NCBI GenBank assembly: GCA_020328155.1
Contig: JAIXMX010000010.1
Span: 1-33,529 of the forward strand
Origin: Candidatus Endomicrobiellum agilis
GTDB taxonomy: Bacteria > Elusimicrobiota > Endomicrobiia > Endomicrobiales > Endomicrobiaceae
Length of the DNA stretch: 33,529 nucleotides
Reading direction: 5' to 3'
Below the pieces are notes generated by a model that had not been told where the DNA came from, did no database searches, and saw only the letters and a list, made by a program, of their open reading frames with translations. Shown here piece by piece: positions 6,505 to 15,159 of this stretch; the first letter of the stretch is position 1; each line of letters starts with the position of its first letter. The translations under genes and the position numbers were made by a program.

Positions 6505-6528
6505 CCTATCCTATCGGGACGGCAGGAG
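6505..6528 (-). repeat. (ATAGG)2 start-site element before gene J
   Basis: Two CCTAT units at 6505-6514 are followed by CGGGACGGCAGGAG. The distance to the ATG is six bases longer than at the other genes because of the insert TTTGTT. Confidence 0.7.
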
Positions 6529-6571
6529 TAATAACGGATTTCCTTTTTTGGGGTTCTCGCTCCGATGCGAT

Positions 6572-6648
6572 CAAAATAATCATTTATCATTTTTTCATTT
6601 ATCATTTTTTCGGAGGTCGGTTTTTTTCCAAAAACTGAAATCGTTTTG
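6572..6648 (-). repeat. Leader-region direct repeat, copy 2 (upstream of gene J)
   Basis: This is the counterpart of 4597-4659. In addition it holds a local duplication of a 15-base unit (CATTTATCATTTTTT) at 6581-6613. It lies between the predicted promoter at 6656 and gene J, so it would be part of the transcript leader. Confidence 0.7.
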
Positions 6649-6655
6649 TGTTGCA

Positions 6656-6685
6656 ATTATACTTTAGCTAAAAAGCCGCAACCAA
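6656..6685 (-). promoter_or_regulatory. Predicted promoter of the lipoprotein array
   Basis: On the minus strand TTGGTT (6680-6685) and TATAAT (6656-6661) are separated by 18 bases. The transcript would begin about 150 bases before gene J and run through the direct-repeat block. Confidence 0.5.
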
Positions 6686-6738
6686 GTCAAACTTTTGGTC
6701 TGCGTGCAAAAAAAGCAGTAAAAAAGTGTACGGGATTT

Positions 6739-6769
6739 GCGGCGCCTCTAAAATATTTAGAGGCTCCGC
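6739..6769 (-). terminator. Strong hairpin downstream of cysS
   Basis: GCGG-C-GCCTCTAAA pairs with TTTAGAGGC-T-CCGC around a 3-base loop: 13 pairs and one C-T mismatch. It lies 70 bases after the cysS stop. T-runs follow on the minus strand only after about 12 bases, so it is not a textbook intrinsic terminator. It may still end cysS transcription, or be a remnant of a repeat element at the edge of the accessory block. Confidence 0.45.
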
Positions 6770-6838
6770 TCCTTGTTCCATCGGCGACGCAGAATGTTTC
6801 ATCTATTTCGCCGATTTGCAGATACCAATAAAAACAAG

Positions 6839-8233
6839 TTAAACCTTCTTCATCAACACTGAACTGCCGTCTTCATTGTCCGATATCCTATAGCCTTTTT
6901 CATTTATAAGCTTTCTAAGCCTGTCAGATTCAGTCCAGTTTTTATTCTTTCTCGCTTCATTTCTCTCTTTTAAAAGTCCATGTACAACTCTATCCGCATT
7001 ATGCTCTTCAGGCAACGCAATACCCAAAGATGTTCCGGTAAAATCTTCAAAAAGTTTTCTCAATTGAGAAAGTCTTTCTCCGCCTGCGGTAAAAAGCTCT
7101 TTTAGCATAAGACTTTTCAGTTCGTGAAGATAAGATAAGGCTTTTTCAGAGTTGAAGTCATTGTCAAGCGCGCCTAAAAAATCTTCCTGCAAACCTGATA
7201 AATCTTTATCAGTTATTTCCGTCGCGGCTTCCTTAGCAGACGAAATAAGCTTCAGATAAGCGTCGTCCATTCCCTGTAAAGCGTTTTTTGCAGCCTCAAT
7301 GCCATCGTCGGAAAAATCCAACGGACTCGAATAGCGCTGCGTTAAAAGATAATAACGCACGGCACGAGGATTGTATTTTTCAAAAACCGCCTTTAACGTA
7401 AAAAAATTATTCAAGGATTTTGACATTTTCTCTTTGTTTACAGTGACAAATCCGTTATGTATCCAGTATATAACAAACCGTTTGCCGGTTTTTGATTCGC
7501 TCTGAGCAATTTCGTTTTCATGATGCGGAAATATCAAGTCCTGTCCGCCGCCGTGTATGTCTATTGTGTCGCCAAGCAACTCAGACGACATTACAGAACA
7601 CTCGATATGCCAGCCCGGGCGACCTTCGCCCCACGGACTTTCCCACGCGACTTCGCGCGGCTCGTTTTCTTTTGTTCTTTTCCACAGCGTAAAATCAAAC
7701 GCCGATGTTTTTTCGGCGCATATGCCTACTCTCGCTCCCGCTTTTAAATTTTTGAGTTTTCTTTTCGACAATTTCCCATAATCTTTAAACTTTTCAACAG
7801 AAAAGTAAACATCGCCGCCTGTTTCATAGGCAAAACCTCTATCAACAAGCTCTTTGATAAAATTGATTATTTCCGGTATCATCTGCGTGACGCGCGGGTA
7901 TTCTTCAGCTCTTAAAATATTTAATTTGTCAGTTTGAACAAAATAATCGTCTATATAAATCTGCGCAAGCTGCGAAGGTTTCATATTTTTTTCCCGCGAT
8001 CTTTTAATAATTTTATCGTCCACATCCGTAAAATTCTGCACGTGTTTTACTCTATAGCCCCTCCTCAAGAGATGTCTTTTCACAATATCAAACACCACAT
8101 AAACTCTCGCGTGCCCCAAATGCACTTCATCATAGGGAGTTATGCCGCATACGTACATAGAAACAAATTTTTCGTTCTGCGGATGAAATTCTTCTTTTTT
8201 ATTTGAAAGGGTGTTATGGATTTTTATCGTCAT
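6839..8233 (-). CDS. cysS: Cysteinyl-tRNA synthetase
   Basis: The enzyme charges tRNA-Cys with cysteine in the cytoplasm, a class I aminoacyl-tRNA synthetase. The HIGH motif is HLGH at residues 38-41 and KMSKS is present at 269-273. The zinc ligands are expected at Cys29, Cys212 (WHIECS), His237 and Glu241 (FPHHENE). The C-terminal helical domain ends in the usual region with [10 protein letters not shown]. The length of 464 residues is normal. The start at 8233 is chosen because GGGAG stands 8 bases upstream and the protein begins MTIKIHNTL as in the family; a further upstream ATG at 8260 would add nine unrelated residues. The gene overlaps the end of ispF by 20 bases, so the two are co-transcribed. 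Confidence 0.97.
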   Translation of the reverse strand: MTIKIHNTLSNKKEEFHPQNEKFVSMYVCGITPYDEVHLGHARVYVVFDIVKRHLLRRGYRVKHVQNFTDVDDKIIKRSREKNMKPSQLAQIYIDDYFVQTDKLNILRAEEYPRVTQMIPEIINFIKELVDRGFAYETGGDVYFSVEKFKDYGKLSKRKLKNLKAGARVGICAEKTSAFDFTLWKRTKENEPREVAWESPWGEGRPGWHIECSVMSSELLGDTIDIHGGGQDLIFPHHENEIAQSESKTGKRFVIYWIHNGFVTVNKEKMSKSLNNFFTLKAVFEKYNPRAVRYYLLTQRYSSPLDFSDDGIEAAKNALQGMDDAYLKLISSAKEAATEITDKDLSGLQEDFLGALDNDFNSEKALSYLHELKSLMLKELFTAGGERLSQLRKLFEDFTGTSLGIALPEEHNADRVVHGLLKERNEARKNKNWTESDRLRKLINEKGYRISDNEDGSSVLMKKV

Positions 8234-8711
8234 ATTTTCTCTCCCGTCGGATAGAAGCAACCGCCATCGCGGCTATGCCTTTGCCTCGTCCGAGAAAACC
8301 CATTTTTTCATTTGTAGTCGCCTTTATTCCGATTCTCTCTTTTTTCAATCCAATCGCTTTTGAAATATTTTCTTTCATGCCGTCAATAAAGAGACATATT
8401 TTCGGCGATTCGGCTATTACGGCAATATCAACATTATTAACAAAAAAGTTTTGATTCCTTAATTCTTTATAAACAAATTCTAAAAGAGAAATGCTTGAAA
8501 TGTTTTTATATTTCGGATCTGTATTTGGAAAAAAATATCCTATGTCGTTTAATCCCGCAGCGCCGAGCAACGCATCCATCAGAGCATGCGCAAGGACATC
8601 GGCATCGCTGTGTCCGTCAAGCCCTTTAGGACCTGCCATTTCGACACCGCCCAAAATAAGCTTTCTGCCTTTTTTAAATCTATGCACGTCATATCCGAAC
8701 CCAACATACAT
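8214..8711 (-). CDS. ispF: 2-C-methyl-D-erythritol 2,4-cyclodiphosphate synthase
   Basis: The enzyme forms the cyclic diphosphate intermediate of the MEP isoprenoid pathway with release of CMP. The zinc ligands lie in GYDVH (Asp, His) and the later HSDADVLAH (His); FFPNTD corresponds to the family FPPTD motif, and [14 protein letters not shown] closes the fold. The start at 8711 ([10 protein letters not shown]) is preferred: GGAAGG is 8 bases upstream and this is the usual distance from Met to GYDVH. An ATG two codons earlier is possible. The gene lies between ispD and cysS, and its end overlaps the cysS start. IspD makes the product that IspE phosphorylates before IspF acts, so two MEP steps are clustered here; no ispE is in the window. 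Confidence 0.96.
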   Translation of the reverse strand: MYVGFGYDVHRFKKGRKLILGGVEMAGPKGLDGHSDADVLAHALMDALLGAAGLNDIGYFFPNTDPKYKNISSISLLEFVYKELRNQNFFVNNVDIAVIAESPKICLFIDGMKENISKAIGLKKERIGIKATTNEKMGFLGRGKGIAAMAVASIRRERKYDDKNP

Positions 8712-9007
8712 TTCCATCGCCTTCCACCGCTATATAGAACCTACCGACAAAGAACCGCATTGATTTTTTAAACAGCATTGCGCCCTGCGCAATAAATTCC
8801 GCGTTAAGCCAAAAATTAAGCATCCGTCTCGCGCAACTTTTTTTTTTACGAGAGAGCGTTAGGAGCCGCTCTCCGACGGTCAAAGCAGGCAGGGGCAACA
8901 TAAGAAACGGCATGCTGTCGTTGCGGAACGGATATTTTCCTTTGCAAAACACAGACGCCGCGCCAAACACGCAACAATGTAAACAAACACCGAGCGGACG
9001 ACAGAAT
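8712..9007. other. Spacer between ispD and ispF, no gene supported
   Basis: In many genomes ispD and ispF abut or are fused; here nearly 300 bases separate them. The spacer contains a run of ten Ts (8838-8847) and a perfect 7-bp hairpin (GAGAGCG 8852-8858 with CGCTCTC 8867-8873). An overlapping open frame on the minus strand has no recognisable features and looks like chance. It may be an insertion that decayed. Confidence 0.4.
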
Positions 9008-9667
9008 TTAAAATTTTAATATTTTTTCCGCCAATTCAAAATCCCGTTTTGTCGTTATCTTAAAGTTTGGAAATTTTGTCTCAACGACGGAAACTCTAAT
9101 TTTTAGATTTTCCACAAGCTTAGAATCGTCAGTCGTACCGGCGGATATTTTTCTAGAATAAGCCTTTTTAAGAAGCTGCGCTTCAAAAATCTGCGGCGTC
9201 TGCGCATTTCTTAAAACCGTTCTATCCAAAGTTTTTAATATGCGCCCGTCGGCAGATATTAATTTAACGGTATCTTTTATATTCTCAACCGCAACAGCCG
9301 CTTTTGTTTTTACAGCCTTTTTTAAAACCGACAAAATATCTTTTTTTGATATAAGCGGTCTCGCCGCATCGTGTACGGCTATAAAGTCAACATCGTCCTC
9401 AACAAGAGCAAGACCATTTTTTACTGAATCAAATCTCTCATTTCCGCCTGCCGCACAAACAAAATCCGCTCTATATTTTAAAGATAAAAACCCAACCTTA
9501 TCAGACGGCGCAACTAAAATTATTTGTTTAAAACTTTTTATTGAAGCAAACGCTTCGACACTTCGCAAAAACACAGGTCTGCCGCCGAGATTTAAAAACT
9601 GTTTTAAAACTTTGCTACCGAACCTTTTACTGGATCCTGCTGCTACTATTATTGCGGCGTTTTTCAT
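9008..9667 (-). CDS. ispD: 2-C-methyl-D-erythritol 4-phosphate cytidylyltransferase
   Basis: The enzyme couples MEP to CTP, giving CDP-methylerythritol in the MEP pathway. The nucleotide-binding motif IIVAAGSSKRFGSKVLKQF is at the N-terminus, followed by VHDAARPLI, IKDTVK and LRNAQTPQIFE, with TDDSKLVE near the end; all are family hallmarks. Length 219 residues is slightly short but complete. AGGA lies 9 bases before the ATG. It sits between aroE (about 160 bases upstream) and ispF on the same strand. No anomalies. Confidence 0.96.
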   Translation of the reverse strand: MKNAAIIVAAGSSKRFGSKVLKQFLNLGGRPVFLRSVEAFASIKSFKQIILVAPSDKVGFLSLKYRADFVCAAGGNERFDSVKNGLALVEDDVDFIAVHDAARPLISKKDILSVLKKAVKTKAAVAVENIKDTVKLISADGRILKTLDRTVLRNAQTPQIFEAQLLKKAYSRKISAGTTDDSKLVENLKIRVSVVETKFPNFKITTKRDFELAEKILKF

Positions 9668-9828
9668 TTAAACTTTCCTGAATATGTTTCTCCTTGAGGA
9701 GCAAACGTCACGAACATAACCGCCAAAACGACATCTTTCCCGACAAAACTTGCCTATGGCAAAAAATTCAGTATTCTTAAAACGACAGCCGTACGCCGCA
9801 GGAAAAAACGGACAGACACAAACGCCGA

Positions 9829-10650
9829 CTATCCGATAAACTTCTTTAAAAGCTTTTCGGCAACTTCTATGTCGGGATATTTTCCCGTCCATATTTTAAA
9901 TCCGCAGGCGCCCTGCTGTATAAGCATTCCGTCGCCTGTAAATATTTTCAATCCTTTATCTCCCGCAAGTCTTGTAAAAGGCGTCATCTTATTATAAATC
10001 AAATCGTATACGACCAAACTGCTTTTAACTTTATCAACCTTAAACGGAAGGATATCGGTTTTCTTCATCCCGCAGGCAGAAGTATTTACAAGCAAATCTA
10101 TCTCAGGAAGCAGTTCTCCCGCCCTGCTTATATCAAAGACTTTTATTTTAAATATGCTTGCAAGTTTTTCGGCTTTTTCTAACGTTCTGTTCGCTATGTA
10201 CACATCTTTTGCGCCGCTGCTTACAAGAGCGTGCGCTATTGCTCTTGCTCCGCCGCCCGCGCCGATTACTAAAACATTTTTATTCTTTAAATTGACTTTT
10301 TTTGCAGCTAAATCCTGACTAAAGCCCAAATGATCGGTATTATATCCGTAAAGTTTACCGTTTTTAAAAGCTATCGTATTTACGCTTCCTATTTTTTCTG
10401 CGGCTTCGTCTATAAAGTCAACATATTTCATCACTTCAACTTTATGCGGAATTGTCACATTAACGCCCTGAAACCCGAGAATCTTTAAAGATTCTATTGC
10501 TCTTTCAAGATATTCAGGCGACGGTTCAAAAGCAAGATAAATACAGTTTAATTTTTCTTTTTCAAACCATTTATTCTGCATTTGTGGCGAAAAGGAGTGC
10601 TTTACTGGATATCCTAAAATTGCAAATAACTTCGTTTCGGCATTTAGCAT
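9829..10650 (-). CDS. aroE: Shikimate dehydrogenase
   Basis: The enzyme reduces 3-dehydroshikimate to shikimate with NADPH, a step of aromatic amino acid synthesis. The substrate-binding N-terminus has GYPVKHSFSPQMQN, the catalytic lysine lies in NVTIPHKVEVMKY, and GSVNTI and YNTDHLGF follow. The Rossmann fold shows GAGGGARAIAHAL and the NADP-binding NRTLEKAEKLA. It ends in GACGFKIWTGKYPD, normal for the family. Length 273 residues. It is the first gene of the minus-strand housekeeping group; a TATAAT box stands just upstream. Confidence 0.96.
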   Translation of the reverse strand: MLNAETKLFAILGYPVKHSFSPQMQNKWFEKEKLNCIYLAFEPSPEYLERAIESLKILGFQGVNVTIPHKVEVMKYVDFIDEAAEKIGSVNTIAFKNGKLYGYNTDHLGFSQDLAAKKVNLKNKNVLVIGAGGGARAIAHALVSSGAKDVYIANRTLEKAEKLASIFKIKVFDISRAGELLPEIDLLVNTSACGMKKTDILPFKVDKVKSSLVVYDLIYNKMTPFTRLAGDKGLKIFTGDGMLIQQGACGFKIWTGKYPDIEVAEKLLKKFIG

Positions 10651-10670
10651 TTTAATCTCTGTATTTCCGT

Positions 10671-10676
10671 ATTATA
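10671..10676 (-). promoter_or_regulatory. -10 box upstream of aroE
   Basis: TATAAT on the minus strand ends about 20 bases before the aroE ATG. No convincing -35 box is seen at the right distance, so the leader would be very short and the assignment is tentative. Confidence 0.35.
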
Positions 10677-10836
10677 GTAGAGCTAGAATTTCCACCGCAT
10701 CATTTTACCATAAAGCCAAAACGATTATCAATTACAACGCTGACGAAGCGCGCATAAACTTAATTCCAAATTCCAATTTTACGTTATGGCGCGTTTCCAA
10801 ACGTATATGCTTGCTAAAATAAATTAACTTTGCTAA

Positions 10837-10842
10837 TATAAT
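10837..10842 (+). promoter_or_regulatory. -10 box upstream of the cardiolipin synthase gene
   Basis: TATAAT lies 17 bases before the ATG, with TTGCTA 20 bases further upstream. The spacing is long. The aroE and plus-strand promoters diverge from this AT-rich region. Confidence 0.35.
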
Positions 10843-10859
10843 CTTAAAATATTTTATCA

Positions 10860-12308
10860 ATGATTACGAATACTTTTTTTAATTCTACAAACTTTGATTT
10901 GCAAACTTTCATTACGACCGGCATTTGTATAGTTCTATTTATAGGAACGACTGTTCATATATTGTTGCATAAAGACGATATCAAAAGTTCAATAGGATGG
11001 ATTGCGGTTGTTTTTTTTTCTCCGTTTATCGGCTCTATATTGTATATATTTTTAGGCATTAACAGAGTAAAAAGAAAAGGCGCGCGTTTAAGAAAAAAGA
11101 TTATTGTATCCAGCAATTATTCCATAGAAAACGTTTACAAAAATTTACCGGCAAACTATAGGCAGTTTATAACTTTCGGATACAATGCATATCCTCAAAA
11201 TTTTGTTTTCGGGAATTCGATAGAGCCTCTGCAAAACGGCGTTGAAGCCTACCCCGAAATGATAAAAACCATAAAAAACGCAAAAAAAGAAGTCTTAATC
11301 TCAAGTTATATTTTTGATTGCGACAGCGAAACGGATAAATTCCTAGAAGCTTTCAAAAACGCAATTAAAAACGGCGCCGCGGTAAAGGTTCTGGTTGACG
11401 GCATAGGCACTTTGAAGTTTTTTCACCGCTCAATAGAAAAAAAACTCGTCAGAATCAAAGGTTTGGAATACGCCGTATTTCTGCCTCCGTATATTCCTGT
11501 GGCGATGCCTTTCGTAAATTTACGAAACCATAGGAAAATTATGGTAATTGACGGAGAAACAGCCTTTTTTGGAGGAATGAATCTCTCAAAGAAAAACGTT
11601 TTAATCGACGACACCAAAAACGGTATTTTAGACATCACCTTTAAAGTTAAAGGGCATATCATAAATCAGATGTCGGAGGTATTCGAAGACGACTGGGAAT
11701 TTGCCACCGGAAAAATTTTTCAGTCTTCGTCCAAACGTTTGCCTAATATTGAAGCGGATACAACCCCCGCAAGGATAATTCCAGACGGTCCCGACAATAA
11801 AAGCGGAATTATAGAACTTATCGCGCACGGAGCAATAAACGCTGCAACAAAAAAAATCCTCATAACTACGCCTTATTTCTTGCCGGAAAATAATATTTTG
11901 ACGGCGATTGAAATGGCTGCTATGAGAGGCGTCGATGTTGATATAATAATTCCTGACAAGGGTGATTACGGTTTTATAAACCGGGCTGTCGAACCAAATT
12001 TTCTGCGTTTAATTAAAAGCGGCGTAAAAATTTACCGCACGCCGCGACCTTTCGATCACAGTAAAATTTTTGTAGTCGACGACGAGTGGATTTTTATAGG
12101 TTCGGCAAACTGGGACGTAAGAAGTTTTAAACTCAACTTTGAGTCTAACATAGAAATATTCAGCAAAAATTTGGCGAAAGAGCTTTCTGGCATTGCCGAA
12201 TCAAAAAAGAGAAAGGCAAAACTTACTACGGCTCACGAATGTAAGACTCAGCCGCTTCTAAAACGCATCAGAAACAATGCGTGCCGGTTGTTGACGCCTT
12301 ACGGCTAA
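10860..12308 (+). CDS. cls: Cardiolipin synthase (phospholipase D family)
   Basis: This membrane enzyme makes cardiolipin from phosphatidylglycerol, with a phosphatidyl-enzyme intermediate on histidine. Two N-terminal hydrophobic helices (about residues 17-33 and 45-64) are followed by the basic stretch RVKRKGARLRKK, as in bacterial Cls. The two HKD motifs are present: NHRKIMVIDGETAFFGGMN in the middle and FDHSKIFVVDDEWIFIGSAN near the C-terminus. The length of 482 residues is usual. No clear ribosome binding site precedes the ATG. It opens the plus-strand half and is followed by a nuclease gene about 170 bases later. The exact substrate cannot be proven from sequence. Confidence 0.9.
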   Translation: MITNTFFNSTNFDLQTFITTGICIVLFIGTTVHILLHKDDIKSSIGWIAVVFFSPFIGSILYIFLGINRVKRKGARLRKKIIVSSNYSIENVYKNLPANYRQFITFGYNAYPQNFVFGNSIEPLQNGVEAYPEMIKTIKNAKKEVLISSYIFDCDSETDKFLEAFKNAIKNGAAVKVLVDGIGTLKFFHRSIEKKLVRIKGLEYAVFLPPYIPVAMPFVNLRNHRKIMVIDGETAFFGGMNLSKKNVLIDDTKNGILDITFKVKGHIINQMSEVFEDDWEFATGKIFQSSSKRLPNIEADTTPARIIPDGPDNKSGIIELIAHGAINAATKKILITTPYFLPENNILTAIEMAAMRGVDVDIIIPDKGDYGFINRAVEPNFLRLIKSGVKIYRTPRPFDHSKIFVVDDEWIFIGSANWDVRSFKLNFESNIEIFSKNLAKELSGIAESKKRKAKLTTAHECKTQPLLKRIRNNACRLLTPYG

Positions 12309-12480
12309 CGCTTTAAAGAAGCGGATAATTTCTCGATAAAACGAACGTCTGTTTTAATTTGACAATTGCCGTAATTTGACATTTATACAAACATCTCCCG
12401 CACACCAAGCCGCAAAGGGAAAAAATTATTGAAGGCTTACAGCAGCAAGACAAAAAAAACAAGAGATAATTTAATAACCA

Positions 12481-13365
12481 ATGGAAAACATAAAGACATT
12501 TGAGTACACCAGCATTTTAGGATGGTCTGCGTCAAGATACGAAACTTTTTCAAACTGCAAAAGGCAGTATTTCTACCATTACTATGCAAAGTTTGACAAA
12601 GAAATACCGTTTGAAAAAATACAGTTTTTAAAAAGTTTGACCTCTAAGAATTTAGAAACCGGAAATATTGTACACGACATCATAAGGGACATGCTCAAAA
12701 GATATCAAAAAAGCACAAAAGAAATAAATAAAGAGAAATTTTTTAAATATTCTTTTGATATGACCGAAAAATATTGTGGCTCAAAAACTTTTTTTGAACA
12801 TTATTATAACGGCGAAATTATTTCAACTTCTAAAATTTACGAAAAAATAAAAAGTATATTGGAAAATTTCCTTAACAATCCAATATTTACATGGATAGAA
12901 AAAAACGCCGCTCTTCAAAGTTCCAAGTGGATTATAGAACCCGGAGGATTCGGGGAAACCAGAATAAACGACTATAAAGCTTTTTGTAAAGTAGATTTTT
13001 TGTTTCCGCACGATGATAAAATGTATATTATAGATTGGAAAACAGGAAAACCTGACGACAAAAAACATTCAAAACAGCTTACGGGATATGCGCTTTGGGC
13101 AAATCACCATTTTGGTAAAAAAGTTAGCGACATTATCCCTATGATAATTTATCTTTATCCGCAATACAATGAAAACAAAGTTAAAGTCGACGACTATTTA
13201 ATTGCAAAATTTGCAGATACCGTGATAAACGAAACGCAAGATATGTACGGATATCTCATAGACATAGAGAAAAATATACCTAAAGACAAAAAAGAGTTTC
13301 CTTTAAGCGATAACGCATTTTTTTGCAGCTATTGCCATTATAAAGAAATTTGCCCCGAACGCTAA
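12481..13365 (+). CDS. PD-(D/E)XK nuclease with AddB/Cas4-type Fe-S cluster
   Basis: This stand-alone nuclease of 294 residues resembles the C-terminal nuclease domain of AddB and RecB-family exonucleases. The N-terminus WSASRYETFSNCKRQYFYHY is the typical start of such domains. The catalytic core is KVDFLF (Asp172) and IIDWKTGK (Asp185, Lys187), followed by the helix motif QLTGYALWA. Cys26 and C-terminal Cys282, Cys285 and Cys291 (FFCSYCHYKEICPE) form the set of four that holds a 4Fe-4S cluster in AddB and Cas4. No helicase domain or cas gene is nearby in the window. The likely role is DNA end processing in repair, but its partner is unknown. Confidence 0.85.
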   Translation: MENIKTFEYTSILGWSASRYETFSNCKRQYFYHYYAKFDKEIPFEKIQFLKSLTSKNLETGNIVHDIIRDMLKRYQKSTKEINKEKFFKYSFDMTEKYCGSKTFFEHYYNGEIISTSKIYEKIKSILENFLNNPIFTWIEKNAALQSSKWIIEPGGFGETRINDYKAFCKVDFLFPHDDKMYIIDWKTGKPDDKKHSKQLTGYALWANHHFGKKVSDIIPMIIYLYPQYNENKVKVDDYLIAKFADTVINETQDMYGYLIDIEKNIPKDKKEFPLSDNAFFCSYCHYKEICPER

Positions 13366-13967
13366 AAAATTTTATAAATCTTTGCGCGTTCCAGCATAGA
13401 TAAAGAAGATTATCAATAAAAAATTCTTTGTCTTGCGGGATTATTTTGCCATATATACGCTACAGCACTCGCGCTAAATTAAATCCTAAACCTAAAAATA
13501 ACACTAGACTTGCGGTCGCTGCAAATAAAAGCACGCTTGAAAGATGCATAAATTTTTTTAGAAACATTGATAACAGAACTTGGATTATTATTGAGGCTGC
13601 CGATACGTTTCCAGTCGTTTTAGTTGAAGCAATACATTTGATTTTCTGGCTTACAAAATTTCAACGCTTTTTGAATACGGGAAAAACCTTACGCACAGAC
13701 ACTAACCAAGCTTTTATATGAACCAGCAAATTCAGCCTGTCCAGAAATTCGTTATCTCTATGAAAGTAACAAATACACGTTCGGCAATAAGCGGATTGTG
13801 TGGGGAAAAATATCTTCAAAACTATTTTATATGTTTTAATTATCTAAAGAACACGGCAGAAGAACGGATTTCAGTTTATCAATAACGACACAGTAAGATA
13901 AAGGTTTTGTCAAAAGACAATAAAAGAATTGTTTTTTTACGCGATGTTCTTAATAAAAAAGAGAGAT
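13366..13967. other. 600-bp spacer, no gene supported
   Basis: The stretch has an open frame of 97 codons on the plus strand (13428-13721), but it has no ribosome binding site, no motif and a composition unlike its neighbours. Other frames are closed. It may be the remains of a gene. Confidence 0.4.
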
Positions 13968-15155
13968 ATGAGCATAATAATTTCAATTTTACTTTTTCTG
14001 TTCGGAATTGCGGTGGGAGTTTGCTTATCTACATTAAAGTACATATCCTTATCAAAAGACAACGCCGCAAAAGAACAGAAAATAAACGACCTAACGGAAA
14101 ATATTGAAAAACAAACTTGCCTCAGCAACAATTTAAAAATTGAATTTGAAAACATCGCATCAAAAGTATTGGAAGAAAAAAACGCAAAAATTACAAACAT
14201 AAACTTAAACTCTCTGGAAAGCATTGTCGCTCCGGTTAAAGTGAAAATCGACGAGTTCAGAAATAAAATTGAAAATTTTCAGATTTACGAAGCTGAGAAA
14301 ATATCCGGACTTCAAAAAGAACTGGAAAAATTGATAAGTCTCAACAAACAGGTAAGCGAAGAAGCAAACAACCTCGCCGGCGCTTTAAAAGGAGAAAATA
14401 AACTACAGGGAATATGGGGAGAACTCAGCATTGAGAGAATTTTTGAATATGTGGGACTGATCAAAGGCGTAAATTACGTATCGCAGAAACAATTTAAAAC
14501 TGACGACGGCAAGAAAATTCCCGATTACACAGTAAATTTGCCAGATGAGAAACATATTATAATAGATGCAAAAACTTCGCTCACCGCTTATGAAAAATAT
14601 TACAATTCGCAAGTAGAAGCCGATAAAAAAATTTATTTAAAAGAACATTCCGCAAGCGTAAAAAAACATATTGATGAGCTTGCCTCAAAAGATTATGACG
14701 ATCTGTCCGATATCAACCATCCGGAATACGTATTGATGTTTGTTCCCTTAGAGGGAGCGGTTTCTCTCGCTCTTATTGACAAACCAGACCTTTTCGCATA
14801 CGCTTTTAAAAAAAATATAGTAATCGTCACGCCGGCTACGCTTTTGGCTACATTAAAAACCGTCGAATATATATGGCGGCAGGAATACCAGAAGAAAAAC
14901 GTGCTTGAAATAGCAAGACAAGGCGGCAGCCTTTACGATAAATTCGCAAGTTTTACCCAAACGCTAATAGAAGCCGATAAAAAAATATCGGAAGCGCAAA
15001 GCAAAACGCAGGAAGCCATAAAAAGACTTTCAGCAGCCGATAAAAAAGGCGACAGTCTTATAGAAAGAGCGCAGAGATTAAAAGACCTCGGCTCTCCAGC
15101 AAAAAAAGAAATACCCGGAATACTTTTAAAAAATATAGAAGAAGAACGGAGATAG
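13968..15155 (+). CDS. rmuC: RmuC-family DNA recombination protein
   Basis: RmuC proteins are membrane-anchored and limit recombination at inverted repeats; the fold contains a nuclease-like core. A helix spans about residues 2-22 (SIIISILLFLFGIAVGV), followed by a coiled coil to about 140. The conserved core starts at GIWGELSIERIFEYVGL and includes IPDYTVNLPDEKHIIIDAKTSL, HPEYVLMFVP, DKPDLFAYAFKKNIVIVTP and a C-terminal coiled coil. The start at 13968 is preferred because it places the membrane helix at the N-terminus behind AAGAGAG; a TTG 39 bases upstream is less likely. Length is 395 residues. The following RNase H-like gene starts 4 bases after the stop, so both are probably co-expressed. 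Confidence 0.93.
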   Translation: MSIIISILLFLFGIAVGVCLSTLKYISLSKDNAAKEQKINDLTENIEKQTCLSNNLKIEFENIASKVLEEKNAKITNINLNSLESIVAPVKVKIDEFRNKIENFQIYEAEKISGLQKELEKLISLNKQVSEEANNLAGALKGENKLQGIWGELSIERIFEYVGLIKGVNYVSQKQFKTDDGKKIPDYTVNLPDEKHIIIDAKTSLTAYEKYYNSQVEADKKIYLKEHSASVKKHIDELASKDYDDLSDINHPEYVLMFVPLEGAVSLALIDKPDLFAYAFKKNIVIVTPATLLATLKTVEYIWRQEYQKKNVLEIARQGGSLYDKFASFTQTLIEADKKISEAQSKTQEAIKRLSAADKKGDSLIERAQRLKDLGSPAKKEIPGILLKNIEEERR

Positions 15156-15159
15156 AGTA

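Noticed and set aside
6646-6831. Plus-strand open frame of 61 codons between the array and cysS
   Set aside because: It runs across the promoter and the strong hairpin, and no recognised motif or ribosome binding site is seen.
8852-8873. Hairpin in the ispD-ispF spacer as terminator
   Set aside because: On the minus strand it is followed by As and not Ts, and on the plus strand there is no gene to end.
8689-8970. Minus-strand open frame overlapping the ispF start
   Set aside because: Out of frame with ispF, no ribosome binding site and no domain; likely chance in a spacer.
13428-13721. Plus-strand open frame of 97 codons after the nuclease
   Set aside because: No start signal or motif; composition unlike real genes here.
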